The notes: generated by a model from the sequence alone, not told the origin. DNA of 64,000 nt from Variovorax sp. J22P240 (GCF_030316855.1 NZ_JASZYR010000008.1:1-64000); one strand, 5' to 3'; shown: positions 33,503 through 42,913, numbered from the stretch's first letter. Numbers and translations: made by a program.

Positions 33503-34882
33503 ATGCACACTCGCCGCCATCTCATCGCCGCGGGCTTCGCCAGCACCTTGCTCGCAGCCTGCACCACTACGCCTGTGAACCAGGAGCGTCCGCCCATCGT
33601 GTTCATGCATGGCAACGGTGACTCGGCAGCGCTGTGGCAGACGACGATCTGGCGCTTCGAATCCAACGGCTGGCCGCGCGACAAGCTCATCGCAGTCGAC
33701 CAGCCATTTCCCCTGGCGCGCGACGATGACACCGTCGTCCAGCCGGGACGCAGTTCGACCGCGGAATCGATGGCCTTCCTGAAGGCGGAAGTTGACCGAG
33801 CGCTAAAGACGACCGGCGCGAACAAGGTCATCCTCGTCGGCAATTCACGCGGCGGCAACACCATCCGGAACTACGTACAAAACGGCGGCGGCGATCAGGT
33901 TGTCAGCCACGTGGTGCTGGGCGGAAACCCGGCGCACGGCATCTGGGCGGTGAAGGGCCGGCAAGAAGGCAACGAGTTCTCCGGGCTGAGCCCGTTCATG
34001 CAGCAACTCAATGCGCCCAAGAACGGCAACGGAGACGAGGTCACGCCCGGCGTGAAGTGGCTGACGCTGCGTTCGGACAACAACGACAAGTACGCACAGC
34101 CCGACGGCATCTGGATCGGCGCCAAGGGCACAGCGACGAACATCGGCTTCGACGGACCGGCGCTGAAGGGCGCGACCAACGTCGTGCTGCCGCGCGTCGA
34201 TCACCGCGAGACCTCGTTCTCACCGGCGGCCTTCGATGCCACCTGGCGCTTCCTGACGGGCGAAGCGCCGCGCACGCTTCAACCGGCCCCCGAAGCGCAG
34301 GTTGTCTTGTCGGGCAAGGTCACCGGCCTCGGGCTCGATTCGCGCGATCCGGTCAGCGGCGCATTCGTCAACAACCTGCCGCTGACCGGAGGCCGCCTGA
34401 CAGTCTTCGCCGTCGACACCACCACTGGCGCTCGGCGCGGCCCGCCAGCATGGGAACAGACCATTGCGCAAGACGGTCGCTGGGGACCGTTCACGGCCCA
34501 ACCGAACACACCCTACGAATTCGTCCTGGGTGCGCCCGGCTACGCCACCACGCACATCTATCGCAGCCCCTTCCCGCGCTCCAGCAACGTGATCCAGCTT
34601 CGGCCCGAGCGAATTCCCGAGGCGGATCGCGATGCCCGCGCCCTGGTGATCCTCACCCGGCCGCGCGGCTACTTCGACGCCGAGCGCGACACCATGCGCT
34701 TCGACGGTCAGGCCGTCCTACCGGGAGTCCCTCCGAAGGGATCGGGCGTGTCGAGTTCGAAAATCAAGCTGCCGAGCGACGTGCCCCGCGCCGTGGCATC
34801 CGAATTCAATGGAGAGCGCGTGACCGGCCAGGCCTGGCCCGCCGCGCAAGGCGACGTCAGCGTGCTGGAACTGACCTACTGA
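33503..34882 (+). CDS. alpha/beta-hydrolase-fold lipoprotein, possibly Tat exported
   Basis: A 459-residue exported protein. The N terminus MHTRRHLIAAGFASTLLAAC combines an Arg pair with a lipobox (LLAAC, lipidated Cys20), so it is probably a periplasm-facing or surface lipoprotein. The hydrolase domain (residues 32-265) has an oxyanion region FMHGNGDSA and nucleophile elbow GNSRGG, with a candidate His in PRVDHRE. The C-terminal half is a beta-rich carboxypeptidase-regulatory-like region (GRLTVFAVDTTTGARRG, YEFVLGAPGYATTHIYRS). Related to lipase- or esterase-like proteins; the substrate is unknown. Confidence 0.8.
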   Translation: MHTRRHLIAAGFASTLLAACTTTPVNQERPPIVFMHGNGDSAALWQTTIWRFESNGWPRDKLIAVDQPFPLARDDDTVVQPGRSSTAESMAFLKAEVDRALKTTGANKVILVGNSRGGNTIRNYVQNGGGDQVVSHVVLGGNPAHGIWAVKGRQEGNEFSGLSPFMQQLNAPKNGNGDEVTPGVKWLTLRSDNNDKYAQPDGIWIGAKGTATNIGFDGPALKGATNVVLPRVDHRETSFSPAAFDATWRFLTGEAPRTLQPAPEAQVVLSGKVTGLGLDSRDPVSGAFVNNLPLTGGRLTVFAVDTTTGARRGPPAWEQTIAQDGRWGPFTAQPNTPYEFVLGAPGYATTHIYRSPFPRSSNVIQLRPERIPEADRDARALVILTRPRGYFDAERDTMRFDGQAVLPGVPPKGSGVSSSKIKLPSDVPRAVASEFNGERVTGQAWPAAQGDVSVLELTY

Positions 34883-34892
34883 ACTGCGCCCG

Positions 34893-35450
34893 CTACCCGT
34901 GCAGCCGGGAACTCTGCGGCAGGTGTGCCATCAGGAACTCCATCTGGTCCGCCAGGATCCGGCGGTTGCGCAAGATGAAGTCTTCCCACAGGCTCGGCAC
35001 GTAAGGTGCGTACAACAAAGGCATGCCGGCCTGCTCGGGAGTGCGGCTGCTCTTGCGGTGATTGCAGGGTCGGCAAGCGGTGACCACGTTCATCCAGGTG
35101 TCGATGCCCTTTTGCGCAAACGGGATGATGTGTTCACGCGTCAGCTCTTCCTCGTGGAAATGGCCGCCGCAATAGGCGCAGACATTGCGGTCGCGCGCGA
35201 ACAGCTTGCTGTTGGTGAGCCCGGGCCGCTGCGTGAAGGGGTTGATGCGCGGAACGCCCTTGGTGCCGATGATGCTGTTGATGGCAATCTGCGACTGCTG
35301 GCCGGTGACGGCGTTGTGCCCACCCCTGAACACCGCGACCTGCGCGCCCACCTCCCAGCGAACCTCGTCGGAGGCATAGTGGATCACCGCTTGTTCGAGC
35401 GAAATCCACGATTGGGGCAGCCCTTGGGCCGACAGCTTCAAGACCTTCAC
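34893..35450 (-). CDS. HNH endonuclease family protein
   Basis: A 185-residue protein with an HNH nuclease domain near residues 95-140: CAYCGGHFHEEELTREHIIPFAQKG, then NVVTACRPCNHRK, giving two CxxC zinc pairs, the catalytic His of EHIIP and the Asn. I set the start at GTG 35450 (giving MKVLKLSAQGLPQSW) because GAGGAGG lies just upstream; ATG codons at 35495 and 35519 would give longer forms. Such stand-alone HNH proteins are widespread in Burkholderiales and of unknown role. Divergent from ribF, with a perfect palindrome between. Confidence 0.82.
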   Translation of the reverse strand: MKVLKLSAQGLPQSWISLEQAVIHYASDEVRWEVGAQVAVFRGGHNAVTGQQSQIAINSIIGTKGVPRINPFTQRPGLTNSKLFARDRNVCAYCGGHFHEEELTREHIIPFAQKGIDTWMNVVTACRPCNHRKSSRTPEQAGMPLLYAPYVPSLWEDFILRNRRILADQMEFLMAHLPQSSRLHG

Positions 35451-35520
35451 CACACGCCTCCTCGGGAAAAGAGAACCACGGAAAGACCAGGACATGATGC
35501 TCGCTTCAGAAGCTTGCATC

Positions 35521-35535
35521 TGACGCACTGCGTCA
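35521..35535. promoter_or_regulatory. perfect palindrome between the HNH gene and ribF
   Basis: TGACGCA-C-TGCGTCA, 7-base arms with a one-base centre. On the plus strand it fills the spacer between TTGCAT (35514-35519) and CAATAT (35536-35541), a ribF promoter candidate with a 16-base spacer; on the minus strand it follows a TATATT box. A dimeric regulator bound here could control both genes. Confidence 0.55.
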
Positions 35536-35568
35536 CAATATACCGGCTTTATGACAAAACGCCCTGAT

Positions 35569-35587
35569 GTGCCCATTCCGTGGGCAC
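35569..35587 (+). promoter_or_regulatory. hairpin in the ribF leader
   Basis: GTGCCCA (35569-35575) and TGGGCAC (35581-35587) form a perfect 7-bp stem with a 5-base loop, 28 bases before the ribF ATG. It does not look like an FMN riboswitch, which would need a much longer conserved fold. Confidence 0.45.
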
Positions 35588-35590
35588 GAA

Positions 35591-35606
35591 GTGCTATCAA
35601 AAAGAT
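35591..35606. repeat. short Comamonadaceae-type repeat (GCTATCAAAAA)
   Basis: TGCTATCAAAAAGATACC resembles the short 'agctatcaaaa...tagc' repeat that I recall as common between genes in Comamonadaceae. A second, reversed copy lies inside the DNA glycosylase gene at 54464-54485. Identification rests on memory and on the match of the two copies. Confidence 0.4.
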
Positions 35607-35614
35607 ACCAACCC

Positions 35615-36652
35615 ATGCAGGTCTTTAGGGGATTCCGGCATCCGGGCGTGGCTCCGGCCTGCGCCCTGACCATTGGCAACTTCGACGGTGTGCACCGCGG
35701 CCACCAGGCCATGCTGGGCCTGCTCAACACCGAGGCGCGCCTGCGCGGCCTGCCCAGTTGCGTGCTGACTTTCGAGCCGCATCCGCGTGATTACTTCGCG
35801 GCGCTCACCAAGCGCCCGGAACTGGCGCCGGCCCGCATCGGCACGCTTCGCGACAAACTCACCGAACTCGCAGCAGGCGGCGTCGCGCAGACCATCGTGC
35901 TGCCTTTCGACGCCCGGCTGGCATCCCAAACGCCCGATGAATTCATCCAGCACGTCCTGACCGAAGGGCTCGGCGCGCGCTATGTGCTGGTCGGCGACGA
36001 CTTCCGCTTCGGCGCCAAGCGCGCCGGCGACTACGCGATGCTCGACCGCGCCGGCGACGAGCAAGGATTCGACGTGGCGCGGATGAACAGCTACGAGGTC
36101 CACGGCCTGCGCGTGTCCAGTTCCGCCGTGCGCGAGGCGTTGGCCGAGGGCCGGATGAGCGACGTGCACGCCCTCCTGGGCAGGCCCTACGCCATCTCCG
36201 GCCACGTGGTGCACGGGCGCAAGCTCGGCCGCGCCCTGGGTGCGTCGTTCCCCGGCCGGAACGACGGCTTTCGCACGCTGAACCTGCGCTTCAAGCACTG
36301 GAAACCCGCCGCCAGCGGCATCTTCGCGGTGCTCGTGCATGGCTTGACCGAAGCCCCGCTGCATGGGGTCGCCAACCTGGGTGTACGGCCGTCGCTCGAC
36401 GCCAACGACGTCAATGCCGGCCGGGTGCTGCTGGAGACCCACTGCCTCGATTGGCCCGCCCAGCTCGGCGCCGAAGGGGCCTACGGTAAAATCGTCCGCG
36501 TGGAACTGCTGCACAAACTGCACGACGAATTGCGCTACACCAGCCTCGAGGCCCTGACTGCGGGCATCGCGAAGGATGGCCGCGACGCGCGTGCGTTCTT
36601 TGCCTCCACCCACGCCGAGACCCATCGCCAGACCACGCGCGACCGAATTTAG
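35615..36652 (+). CDS. ribF: bifunctional riboflavin kinase / FAD synthetase
   Basis: A 345-residue enzyme making FMN and then FAD. The N-terminal nucleotidyltransferase domain has TIGNFDGVHRGHQAML, and the C-terminal kinase domain has the GRALGASFPGRN-type loop and GVANLGVRPSLD. Start ATG 35615 (MQVFRGFRHPG) is the family N terminus. The order ribF-ileS-lspA is a classic proteobacterial arrangement. A 109-bp gap before ileS holds no clear terminator. Confidence 0.94.
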   Translation: MQVFRGFRHPGVAPACALTIGNFDGVHRGHQAMLGLLNTEARLRGLPSCVLTFEPHPRDYFAALTKRPELAPARIGTLRDKLTELAAGGVAQTIVLPFDARLASQTPDEFIQHVLTEGLGARYVLVGDDFRFGAKRAGDYAMLDRAGDEQGFDVARMNSYEVHGLRVSSSAVREALAEGRMSDVHALLGRPYAISGHVVHGRKLGRALGASFPGRNDGFRTLNLRFKHWKPAASGIFAVLVHGLTEAPLHGVANLGVRPSLDANDVNAGRVLLETHCLDWPAQLGAEGAYGKIVRVELLHKLHDELRYTSLEALTAGIAKDGRDARAFFASTHAETHRQTTRDRI

Positions 36653-36761
36653 AGCGGGACCTTCGCTTTCCGCCGCGTCCGGCCGCACCTTGCCTGCAAG
36701 GGCCGCACGCCCCATCGATCCCTCGAGCGTTGCACCGCAGCGCAGATTTCTGGAACCTTCC

Positions 36762-39605
36762 ATGGCTGACAACAAGACTGACAGCGGTACCGACTACCGC
36801 GCCACGCTGAACTTGCCCGACACCCCCTTCCCGATGCGGGGCGATCTGCCCAAGCGCGAGCCGGGCTGGGTCAAGGAATGGAACGACGAAGGCCTCTACC
36901 ATCGCCTTCGCGACGCGCGCCACGGCGCGCCCAAGTTCATCCTGCACGACGGCCCGCCCTATGCCAACGGGCAGATCCACATGGGCCATGCCGTCAACAA
37001 GATCCTGAAGGACATGATCACCAAGGCGCGCCAGCTCGAAGGCTACGACGCGCTCTACGTGCCCGGCTGGGACTGCCACGGCCTGCCGATCGAGAACGCG
37101 ATCGAAAAGAAGTACGGCCGCAACCTCAGCCGCGACGAGATGCAGGCCAAGAGCCGCGCCTACGCGACCGAGCAGATCGCCCAGCAGATGAGCGACTTCC
37201 AGCGCCTCGGGGTTCTGGGCGAATGGGACCACCCTTACAAGACGATGGACTTCGCCAATGAAGCCGGCGAGATCCGCGCCTTCAAGCGCGTGATCGAGCG
37301 CGGCTTCGTCTACCGCGGCCTGAAGCCGGTGTACTGGTGTTTCGACTGCGGTTCCTCGCTCGCCGAATTCGAGATCGAGTACGCCGACAAGAAGTCGCAG
37401 ACCCTCGACGTCGCCTTCAAGGCACACGACCCTGCGAAGCTCGCAGCCGCCTTCGGCCTGCCCGCCTTGACCAAGGACGCCTTCGCCGTCATCTGGACCA
37501 CCACCGCGTGGACCATCCCCGCCAACCAGGCGATCAACCTGAACCCCGAGCTCGACTACGCGCTGGTTGATACCGAGCGCGGCCTCCTGGTGCTGGCTGC
37601 CTCGTTGGTCGAGATGTGCATGAACCGCTATGCGCTCGACGGCAAGGTGCTCGCCACGGTCAAGGGCGAGAAGCTGGGCGGCCTCGAGTTCGATCACCCG
37701 CTGTACGACGTCGATGCCGGCTACCGCCGCCTGTCGCCCATCTACCTGGCCGACTACGCAACCGCCGACGACGGCACCGGCCTGGTCCACTCCTCGCCCG
37801 CCTACGGCGTGGACGACTTCAACTCCTGTGTGGCGCACGGCGTGGCCTACGACGACATCCTGAACCCGGTGCAGGGCAACGGCTCGTATGCGCCCGACTT
37901 CCCGCTCTTCGGCGGCCAGAACATCTGGAAGGCCGTGCCGGTCATCATCCAGGCGCTGCGCGATGCCGGGCGGCTGATGACGACCGAGGCGATCACCCAC
38001 AGCTACCCGCACTGCTGGCGCCACAAGACGCCGGTGATCTACCGCGCCGCGGCGCAGTGGTTCATCCGCATGGACGAGGGCGAAGGCGTGTTCACCAAGG
38101 ACAAGGCGCCCCAGACCCTGCGCCAGACCGCGCTGCAAGCCATCGAGCAGACGAGCTTCTATCCGGAGAATGGCAAGGCGCGGCTGCACGACATGATCGC
38201 CAACCGGCCCGACTGGTGCATCAGCCGCCAGCGCAGCTGGGGCGTGCCGATCCCCTTCTTCCTGCACAAGGACTCGGGCGAGTTGCATCCGCGCACGATG
38301 GAATTCCTCGACCAGGCCGCCGACATCGTCGAGAAGGGCGGCATCGAGGCCTGGAGCCGCGTGACCGCCGAGGAAATCCTCGGCGCCGAAGACGCGCCGC
38401 ACTACACGAAGAGCACCGACATCCTCGAAGTGTGGTTCGACTCCGGCTCGACCTTCTTCCACGTGCTGCGCGGTACCCACCCCAACGTGCACCACGAGAC
38501 CGGGCCCGAGGCCGACCTCTACCTCGAAGGCCACGACCAGCATCGCGGATGGTTCCATTCGTCGCTGCTGATCGCCTCCGCGCTCGAAGGCCGCGCGCCC
38601 TACCGCGGCCTGCTCACGCACGGCTTCACGGTGGACAGCCAGGGCCGCAAGATGAGCAAGTCGCTCGGCAACGGCATCGACCCCCAGGACGTCAACAAGA
38701 AGCTGGGCGCCGAGATCACCCGCCTCTGGGTGGCCGCAAGCGACTACTCGGGCGACATCGCGGGCGACGACAAGATTCTGGCGCGGGTGGTGGACGCCTA
38801 CCGCCGCATCCGCAACACGCTGCGCTTCCTGCTCGCCAACACCAGCGATTTCGACGTCGCCAAGGATGTGGTCCCACTCGACCAATTGCTCGAGATCGAC
38901 CGCTACGCGCTGAGCCGCGCCGCGCAATTCCAGGCCGAGGTGCTCGCGCATTACAAGGTCTACGAATTCCACCCGGTGGTGGCCAAGCTGCAGGTGTATT
39001 GCTCGGAAGACCTCGGAGCCTTCTACCTCGACGTGCTGAAAGACCGGCTCTACACGACCGCGCCCGGCTCGCACGCACGCCGCAGCGCCCAGACGGCGCT
39101 CTGGCACATCACGCAAGCGATGCTGCGCTGGATGGCGCCTTTCCTGAGCTTCACGGCCGAAGAGGCCTGGAAGTTCTGCGGCGACGGCCAGTCGATCTTC
39201 GTCCAGACCTACAGCGATCTCGGCTCGCCCGATGAAGCGCTGCTCGGCAAGTGGACGCGCATCCGCGAGATCCGCGACGCGGTCAACAAGGAGATCGAGA
39301 CCGTGCGCACGGCCGGCCAGGTCGGCTCGTCGCTGCAGGCCAACGTGACTCTCAGCGCTCCCGCCGAAGAGCACGCGCTCCTCGCATCGCTGGGTGACGA
39401 TCTCAAGTTCGTCTTCATCACGTCGGCAGTCGAACTGGTCGCCGGCGAGGCGCTGTCCGCGACCGTGAAGGCAAGCACCGCGACGAAGTGCGAACGCTGC
39501 TGGCACTGGCGCGACGACGTGGGGCATGACCCGGCGCATCCGGCCATCTGCGGCCGGTGCACCAGCAACCTCTACGGTGCGGGCGAAGCAAGGACTGTCG
39601 CCTGA
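36762..39605 (+). CDS. ileS: isoleucine--tRNA ligase
   Basis: A 947-residue class Ia synthetase with editing domain. The HIGH motif is in PPYANGQIHMGHAVNK, KMSKS is GRKMSKSLGNGIDP, and the C-terminal zinc finger has two Cys pairs (CERCWHWRDD...ICGRC). This is the bacterial, mupirocin-sensitive-type architecture. Start ATG 36762 (MADNKTDSGTDYRATLNLPDT) fits the family; the upstream open frame overlaps ribF and is not coding. Its TGA overlaps the lspA ATG by one base. Confidence 0.97.
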   Translation: MADNKTDSGTDYRATLNLPDTPFPMRGDLPKREPGWVKEWNDEGLYHRLRDARHGAPKFILHDGPPYANGQIHMGHAVNKILKDMITKARQLEGYDALYVPGWDCHGLPIENAIEKKYGRNLSRDEMQAKSRAYATEQIAQQMSDFQRLGVLGEWDHPYKTMDFANEAGEIRAFKRVIERGFVYRGLKPVYWCFDCGSSLAEFEIEYADKKSQTLDVAFKAHDPAKLAAAFGLPALTKDAFAVIWTTTAWTIPANQAINLNPELDYALVDTERGLLVLAASLVEMCMNRYALDGKVLATVKGEKLGGLEFDHPLYDVDAGYRRLSPIYLADYATADDGTGLVHSSPAYGVDDFNSCVAHGVAYDDILNPVQGNGSYAPDFPLFGGQNIWKAVPVIIQALRDAGRLMTTEAITHSYPHCWRHKTPVIYRAAAQWFIRMDEGEGVFTKDKAPQTLRQTALQAIEQTSFYPENGKARLHDMIANRPDWCISRQRSWGVPIPFFLHKDSGELHPRTMEFLDQAADIVEKGGIEAWSRVTAEEILGAEDAPHYTKSTDILEVWFDSGSTFFHVLRGTHPNVHHETGPEADLYLEGHDQHRGWFHSSLLIASALEGRAPYRGLLTHGFTVDSQGRKMSKSLGNGIDPQDVNKKLGAEITRLWVAASDYSGDIAGDDKILARVVDAYRRIRNTLRFLLANTSDFDVAKDVVPLDQLLEIDRYALSRAAQFQAEVLAHYKVYEFHPVVAKLQVYCSEDLGAFYLDVLKDRLYTTAPGSHARRSAQTALWHITQAMLRWMAPFLSFTAEEAWKFCGDGQSIFVQTYSDLGSPDEALLGKWTRIREIRDAVNKEIETVRTAGQVGSSLQANVTLSAPAEEHALLASLGDDLKFVFITSAVELVAGEALSATVKASTATKCERCWHWRDDVGHDPAHPAICGRCTSNLYGAGEARTVA

Positions 39606-40102
39606 TGGCCCGCCGTTCCTCCGCCTCGGGCCTCGGTATCTGGCCCTGGCTGGGCCTTGCGCTCGTCATCGTCATCGTCGATCAGTTCACCAAGACCCTG
39701 ATCCTCGGCTACTACAAGCTCGGCGACGCGACCTACGTCACGAGCTTCTTCAACGTCGTGCGGGCCCACAACACCGGTGCGGCCTTCTCATTTCTTGCCG
39801 ATGCGGCGGGATGGCAGCGCTGGTTCTTCATGGCCATCGGCATCGCAGCGGCGATCTTCATCATCTGGATGCTCAGGTCCCATGCGGGGCAAAAGCTGTT
39901 TTGCTTCTCGATGGCTGCCATCCTCGGCGGCGCCATCGGCAACGTCATCGACCGGATGATGCATGGCTACGTGGTGGACTTCCTCGACTTCCATCTGGCC
40001 GGCCGTCACTTCCCGGCCTTCAACGTGGCCGACAGCGCGATCACGGTCGGTGCGATCTGCCTGATCCTCGACGAACTGAGACGAGTCAAAAGAGGCAAGT
40101 AG
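39605..40102 (+). CDS. lspA: lipoprotein signal peptidase
   Basis: A 165-residue aspartyl protease of the inner membrane that cleaves prolipoproteins after lipid attachment. Four membrane helices are visible. The conserved boxes are DQFTK, AHNTGAAFSFL and GYVVDFLDFH (catalytic Asp125), with FNVADSAI (catalytic Asp143). Start ATG 39605 overlaps the ileS stop (TGATG), so translation is coupled. Globomycin would be the expected inhibitor, from family knowledge. Confidence 0.96.
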   Translation: MARRSSASGLGIWPWLGLALVIVIVDQFTKTLILGYYKLGDATYVTSFFNVVRAHNTGAAFSFLADAAGWQRWFFMAIGIAAAIFIIWMLRSHAGQKLFCFSMAAILGGAIGNVIDRMMHGYVVDFLDFHLAGRHFPAFNVADSAITVGAICLILDELRRVKRGK

Positions 40103-40157
40103 GCCCGCATCAACCAGGCCGGCGGGAGGCACAGGTGCTCTATAGTGCCTGTCATCC

Positions 40158-41816
40158 ATGAAGCACTTGTTGAATCTGCTGGCAGCCATCGCGCTGCTGG
40201 TGTGGGGTACCCATCTCGTTCGCACCGGCGTCTTGCGCGTCTTCGGCGCGAACCTGCGCAAGATCCTCGTGCACAGCATGCGCAACCGCTTCACGGCGGC
40301 CCTGTCGGGCATCGGCGTGACGGCGCTGGTGCAATCGAGCACGGCGACCTCGCTGATGACTTCATCGTTCGTCGGCCAGGGCCTGGTGACCCTGCCGGCG
40401 GCGCTCGCGGTCATGCGCGGCGCGGACATCGGCACCGCGCTGATGTCGGTGCTGTTCTCGGCGGATCTTTCATGGCTGTCGCCGCTCTTCATCTTCGTGG
40501 GCGTCGTGCTGTTCATCACGCGGCCATCCAGCGCGGCCGGCCGTGTTGGCCGCGTCCTGATCGGCCTCGGCCTGATGCTTCTCGCGCTCCAGCTCGTGGT
40601 CGAGGCCACCGGCCCGCTGTTCGACAGCCCGGCGATGCGTGCGGTGCTCGGTTCGATCAACAGCGACGTGTTGCTCGAGATCACCATCGGCGCCGGGCTC
40701 GCCATCCTGGCCTACTCCAGTCTTGCCGTCGTGCTTCTGGTCGCCGCCATGGCGAGTTCCAACGTGGTGCCGCTCGACGTGGCGCTGGGCCTGGTGCTCG
40801 GCGCCAACCTCGGCAGCGGCCTGCTCGCGGTGCTGACCACAGCCAAGTCAACCGTTGCCGTGCGTCAGGTGACCTTGGGCAACCTCGTCTTCAAGCTGCT
40901 CGGCGTGGCCATCGCGGCGCCCTTCGTCGGCCTGTGGCTGCGCGAGGTCAAACCCTTCATCTCGGACGCCACGCACCTGGTCGTGCTCTATCACCTCGCC
41001 TTCAACGTGATCGTGAGCGTCGGCTTCATCGGCCTCACCAATTCGGTGGCCCGGCTGGTCACGAAACTGCTGCCGGAGCCTGAAGAGCCCGCGGCGACGC
41101 GGCGGCCGCAGCACCTGGACCCTTCGGCACTGTCGACGCCCACGCTCGCCATCTCGAATGCCGCGCGCGAGGCACTTCACCAGGCAGACGTGGTCGAGAC
41201 GATGCTGATCGGCATGCTCAACGTGATCCGGAACAACGACCTTCGGCTCGCGCAGGAACTGCGCAATCTCGATGACATGGTCGACGAGCTGTACTCCGCC
41301 ATCAAGTACTACCTGACCAAGATCTCGCGCGAGGCCCTCGGCGAGGAAGAGAGCCGCCGCTGGACCGACATCATCAGCTTCACCATCAACATGGAGCAGA
41401 TCGGCGACATCATCGAGCGGGTGATCATCGACATCGAGGACAAGAAGATCAAGCCGCAGCGCAACTTCTCCGAGGCCGGCATGAGAGAGATCGTCGAACT
41501 GCACGAGCGGCTGGTCGCGAACCTGCGGCTGAGCATGAGCGTGTTCCTCAACGGCAACGTGCGTGATGCGCAGAAGCTGCTGGAAGAAAAGGCGCGCTTC
41601 CGCGACCTGGAGCGGGCCTACGCCACGACCCACCTCGGGCGCCTGTCGGACCAGACCACACTGAGCATCGAGACGAGTTCGCTGCACATCGATCTGATCA
41701 GCGAGCTCAAGCGCATCAACTCGCACATCTGCTCGATCGCCTATCCGATCCTCGAGTCGGCCGGCGCGCTCGCGCCGACCCGGATGCGCGAATCGCGCCT
41801 GGGCGCGCTTCACTAG
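40158..41816 (+). CDS. Na/Pi cotransporter family protein with PhoU-like domain
   Basis: A 552-residue membrane protein. The N-terminal half has two inverted repeats of the NptA/PNaS fold, with QSSTATS (59-65) as the signature and a second copy near the GLVLGANLGSGLLAVLTT segment. The C-terminal 210 residues are a PhoU-like helical bundle (LDDMVDELYSAIKYYLTKI, NMEQIGDIIERVIIDI). It likely exports or imports phosphate with Na+ under PhoU-type gating. Fifty-five bases after lspA, and followed by repeat copy B. Confidence 0.9.
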   Translation: MKHLLNLLAAIALLVWGTHLVRTGVLRVFGANLRKILVHSMRNRFTAALSGIGVTALVQSSTATSLMTSSFVGQGLVTLPAALAVMRGADIGTALMSVLFSADLSWLSPLFIFVGVVLFITRPSSAAGRVGRVLIGLGLMLLALQLVVEATGPLFDSPAMRAVLGSINSDVLLEITIGAGLAILAYSSLAVVLLVAAMASSNVVPLDVALGLVLGANLGSGLLAVLTTAKSTVAVRQVTLGNLVFKLLGVAIAAPFVGLWLREVKPFISDATHLVVLYHLAFNVIVSVGFIGLTNSVARLVTKLLPEPEEPAATRRPQHLDPSALSTPTLAISNAAREALHQADVVETMLIGMLNVIRNNDLRLAQELRNLDDMVDELYSAIKYYLTKISREALGEEESRRWTDIISFTINMEQIGDIIERVIIDIEDKKIKPQRNFSEAGMREIVELHERLVANLRLSMSVFLNGNVRDAQKLLEEKARFRDLERAYATTHLGRLSDQTTLSIETSSLHIDLISELKRINSHICSIAYPILESAGALAPTRMRESRLGALH

Positions 41817-41920
41817 CTCGCCCCCAGGCTTCGCGCACTTCGTGTCGCTTCGCCTTCCCCCTGCCGGGGGCAATACCGGCGGCCCGGCGGAGCCGGATCC
41901 GCGGTATTTTTGGAACTGAG
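41817..41920. repeat. dispersed intergenic hairpin repeat, copy B
   Basis: Between the convergent Na/Pi transporter and quinone oxidoreductase genes. Its 5' part, GCTCGCCCCCAGGCTTCGCG and onward to 41870, is nearly the same as in copy C (51502-51556); its 3' core from GCAATACC to GGTATT matches copies A and C. CCCCCTGCCGGGGG (41858-41871) is an additional perfect hairpin. Confidence 0.78.
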
Positions 41921-41932
41921 CGGCAGCGTCGG

Positions 41933-42913
41933 CTACAAGGTCAGGATGGTGCAGCCGGTGGTCTTGCGTGCTTCGAGATCGCGGTGCGCTTGTTGGACGT
42001 CTTCCAGTGCATAGCGCTGGTCGATCGGGATCTTTACCGCGCCGCTCTCGACCACCGCGAACAGGTCGTCGGCCATTGCCTGTGTGCTCTCGCGGTTCGA
42101 GATATGCGAGAACAGGGTGGGCCGGGTCACGTAGTACGAACCCTTGGCCAAGGTGCCCAGGTTGAAGGCCGCCACCGGCCCCGATCCGTTGCCGAAGACC
42201 GCGAGCAGACCGAAGGGCCGCAGGCAGGCCAGCGAGCCTTCGAAGGTGTCCTTGCCCACCGAGTCGTAGGCCACCTTCACGCCCTTGCCGCCGGTGATTT
42301 CCTTGACGCGCTCGGCGAAGTTCTCGGTGCTGTAGTTGATGGCGTGCGCAGCGCCATGGTCCAGCGCGATCTTGCACTTGGCATCGGTGCCCGCGGTGCC
42401 GATCAACTGCAGCCCCAACGCCTTGGCCCATTGGCATGCGATCAGCCCCACGCCGCCCGCAGCGGCATGAAACAGGATGAAATCACCGGGCTGCAGGCCT
42501 TCGGCCGGCAAGGTCTTCTTCAGCAGGTACTGCGCGGTCAGGCCCTTGAGCATCATGGCCGCGCCGGTCTCGAACGAGATCGCGTCGGGCAGTTTGCAGA
42601 CGCACTTGGCCGGCATCACGCGCAGTTCGCTGTACGCGCCGGGTGGCTGGCTGGCATAGGCCGCGCGGTCGCCGACCTTGAGGTGAGAGACCCCCTCGCC
42701 CACCGCCTCGATGACGCCGGAGGCTTCCATGCCGAGTTGCAGCGGCATAGGGAACGGGTACAGCCCGCTGCGCTGGTAGGTATCGATGAAGTTGAGACCC
42801 ACCGCCTTATGGCGAATGCGGATTTCGCCGGGTCCGGGATCTCCGACTTCGACGTCGACGATCTTCAGTTCCTCGGGACCGCCATGGCGGTCGATGCGGA
42901 CGGCTTTGCTCAT
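41933..42913 (-). CDS. qor: NADPH:quinone oxidoreductase (zinc-free MDR, Qor-like)
   Basis: A 326-residue medium-chain reductase lacking the catalytic zinc ligands. The NADPH-binding loop AAAGGVGLIACQWAKALG, the GHEA-equivalent LGMEASGVIEAVGEGV and the YNSTE-type segment INYSTENF are intact. These enzymes make one-electron reductions of quinones or reduce enones. Start ATG 42913 (MSKAVRIDRHGGPEEL) fits. Divergent from an EamA transporter gene. Confidence 0.92.
   Translation of the reverse strand: MSKAVRIDRHGGPEELKIVDVEVGDPGPGEIRIRHKAVGLNFIDTYQRSGLYPFPMPLQLGMEASGVIEAVGEGVSHLKVGDRAAYASQPPGAYSELRVMPAKCVCKLPDAISFETGAAMMLKGLTAQYLLKKTLPAEGLQPGDFILFHAAAGGVGLIACQWAKALGLQLIGTAGTDAKCKIALDHGAAHAINYSTENFAERVKEITGGKGVKVAYDSVGKDTFEGSLACLRPFGLLAVFGNGSGPVAAFNLGTLAKGSYYVTRPTLFSHISNRESTQAMADDLFAVVESGAVKIPIDQRYALEDVQQAHRDLEARKTTGCTILTL

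Noticed and set aside
34893..35450. HNH protein as part of a restriction or defence island
   Set aside because: No methyltransferase, helicase or other defence gene is near; the neighbours are core genes.
35569..35587. FMN riboswitch before ribF
   Set aside because: A single 7-bp hairpin lacks the multi-helix RFN element.
36411..39539. Very long minus-strand open frame opposite ileS
   Set aside because: Antisense to a clear isoleucyl-tRNA synthetase with intact motifs; composition looks like a shadow frame.
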